From NCBI GenBank assembly GCA_020344865.1, contig CP070830.1, positions 1,755,402 through 1,761,382 of the forward strand: a stretch of 5,981 nt of DNA, given 5' to 3'. The translations under genes were made by a program, and so were the position numbers. The notes below the pieces were generated by a model. It was not told where the DNA came from. It made no database searches and worked only from the letters and a program-made list of their open reading frames with translations. This document shows positions 4,837 through 5,981 of the stretch, in pieces (position 1 is the first letter of the stretch; the number at the start of each line of letters is the position of its first letter). This stretch comes from Planctomycetota bacterium (lineage in GTDB: Bacteria > Planctomycetota > Phycisphaerae > Sedimentisphaerales > Anaerobacaceae).

Positions 4837-5981
4837 GTGGAAAAACACATTTTCTTTGTTTTGGCCGCCGCCCTTTTTGTAATACCGATGGCGCCCTTGC
4901 TTGCTGGTACTTACTACGTCTCGACCACCGGCAGCGATGCCAACGATGGAAGCCTCTCGTCGCCCTGGCTTACCATCCAGCACGCCGTCGACAGCGTCGG
5001 CCCCGGCGACACAATCTGCGTAACCGGCGGTGTATATAACGAGCTCGTAACCTTCAACAATTCCGGCTCGGCCGCTGGCGGATACATCACCCTCAAAAAT
5101 TACAGCGCCCAGACCGCCGTCATCGACGCCACAGGCCTCACCGGCTCCAACCCCGCACTCATAAAAATCCAGGATAAGCACCACATAATAGTCTCCGGCC
5201 TGGAACTGCGTAACCTAAAAACAACTAACAAAAGCACCACCCCCGCCGGAATCTGGCTCCTCGGTGCCGCCCACCACATCGAACTGCACAACAACCTCGT
5301 CCATCATATCGAAAACACCGCCGCCGGCGGAAACGCTCACGGCATAGCCGCCTACGGCTACAGCTCCGCCTCCTCAATGAACAACCTCGTTATCAAAGGC
5401 AATGAAGTCAGAAACTGCATCTTGGGCTGGAGCGAATCTATGGTCCTCAACGGCAACGTCGAAAACTTCATCGTCGAGAAAAACCTCATCCACGATAACG
5501 ACAACATCGGAATCGACTTCATCGGCCACGAGGGAACATGCAGTGACCCCTGTCTCGACCAGGCAAGAGACGGTGTCTGCAGAGGCAATACCGTCTACAA
5601 CATCGACTCTTTATCGAACCCGGCCTACGCCGGCGAACGGTGCGCCGATGGCATCTACGTCGACGGCGGCAAGAGAATCATCATTGAGAAAAACATCGTC
5701 CACCACTGCAACATCGGCATCGAGGTGGCAAGCGAGCACAAGGACAAGGGAACAAGCAACGTCATCGTCCGAAACAACATCATCCGCCACAGCCACTCCG
5801 GCGGAATCTTCATCGGAGGATACGCCGCCAACAGAGGCTGGGCCAGAGATTGCAGCATCCTAAATAACACCCTCTACAACAACGACACCGACGATTGTGG
5901 CTGGGGCGGCGAAATCGTCATCCAGTACCACTGCTCAGACAACCTCTTCGAAAATAACCTCCTCTCCGCAGCCCCCGACAG
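4837..5981 (+). CDS. Secreted right-handed parallel beta-helix protein, possible polysaccharide lyase (partial, C-terminus off right edge)
   Basis: 381 complete codons are open to the window edge, with no stop. The first 23 residues form a signal peptide (EKH, hydrophobic run, cleavage after PLLA), so the product is exported. Residues 25-70 read TYYVSTTGSDANDGS...PWLTIQHAVDSVGPGDTICVTGGVYNE, the entry strand of DUF1565 and pectate-lyase-9-like beta-helix proteins. The rest is a ladder of coils with Asn-rich turns: HHIIVSGLELRN, HHIELHNNLVHHI, NNLVIKGNEVRNC, ENFIVEKNLIHDN, KRIIIEKNIVHHC, SNVIVRNNIIRHS, DCSILNNTLYNN. Such proteins include lyases and epimerases of acidic polysaccharides, but no catalytic residue set can be assigned, so substrate and activity remain open. 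Ten cysteines are present, four of them in an insert (235, 239, 248, 269), which suggests disulfides in an exported protein. Start is GTG 4837, supported by AGAAGG. It follows the dockerin-tailed protease in the same direction after 131 nt. Codons are strongly C-ending. Confidence 0.85.
   Translation, partial: MEKHIFFVLAAALFVIPMAPLLAGTYYVSTTGSDANDGSLSSPWLTIQHAVDSVGPGDTICVTGGVYNELVTFNNSGSAAGGYITLKNYSAQTAVIDATGLTGSNPALIKIQDKHHIIVSGLELRNLKTTNKSTTPAGIWLLGAAHHIELHNNLVHHIENTAAGGNAHGIAAYGYSSASSMNNLVIKGNEVRNCILGWSESMVLNGNVENFIVEKNLIHDNDNIGIDFIGHEGTCSDPCLDQARDGVCRGNTVYNIDSLSNPAYAGERCADGIYVDGGKRIIIEKNIVHHCNIGIEVASEHKDKGTSNVIVRNNIIRHSHSGGIFIGGYAANRGWARDCSILNNTLYNNDTDDCGWGGEIVIQYHCSDNLFENNLLSAAPD

Noticed and set aside
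4749..5039. 96-codon plus-strand frame starting before the beta-helix gene
   Set aside because: The Arg- and Cys-rich product resembles nothing, and it overlaps the signal peptide and first coils of the real gene in another frame. Its TTG start is part of the candidate -35 box.

Overview
The window most resembles a chromosomal segment of an anaerobic, Phycisphaerae-like member of the Planctomycetota. This is an inference. It rests on the subtilisin-like protease with a KP-43-type beta-sandwich and a C-terminal dockerin-like tail (first repeat D-x-N-x-D-...-SHWL, second repeat D-I-A-P-P-G-G-D-G), a style common in that group, on a secreted right-handed beta-helix protein, and on kdsB, which points to an LPS-type (Kdo-containing) outer membrane. 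No rRNA, tRNA, mobile element or CRISPR array was seen.

Layout. (1) 1-486, minus strand: N-terminal 162 residues of a sugar-binding lipoprotein of an ABC importer, cut by the left edge. (2) 487-746: divergent intergenic region with a promoter for each side and a GC-rich palindrome at the likely transcription start of the lipoprotein gene. (3) 747-1481, plus: kdsB, complete, GTG start. (4) 1482-1645: convergent gap with an extremely C-rich, G-poor tract. (5) 1646-2521, minus: methylthioadenosine phosphorylase (mtnP), complete. (6) 2522-2725: divergent gap with a near-consensus promoter for the next gene and a pair of similar short inverted repeats 50 bp apart. (7) 2726-4705, plus: secreted subtilase with dockerin-like C-terminus, complete. 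(8) 4706-4836: gap with a candidate promoter. (9) 4837-5981, plus: secreted right-handed beta-helix protein, GTG start, cut by the right edge after 381 codons.

The genes do not form one operon: orientations alternate (- + - + +) and each plus-strand gene has its own candidate promoter. kdsB (Kdo activation) and mtnP (methionine/purine salvage) are housekeeping genes. The two secreted proteins on the right and the sugar-binding lipoprotein on the left fit a heterotrophic polymer-degrading lifestyle, but nothing in the sequence ties them together functionally. The plus strand is C-rich over G in most stretches sampled, whichever strand is coding, which suggests replication-strand skew. I did not find a clearly new multi-gene system; the most noteworthy points are the dockerin-tailed protease beside a beta-helix protein with a cysteine-rich insert, and several candidate regulatory structures.
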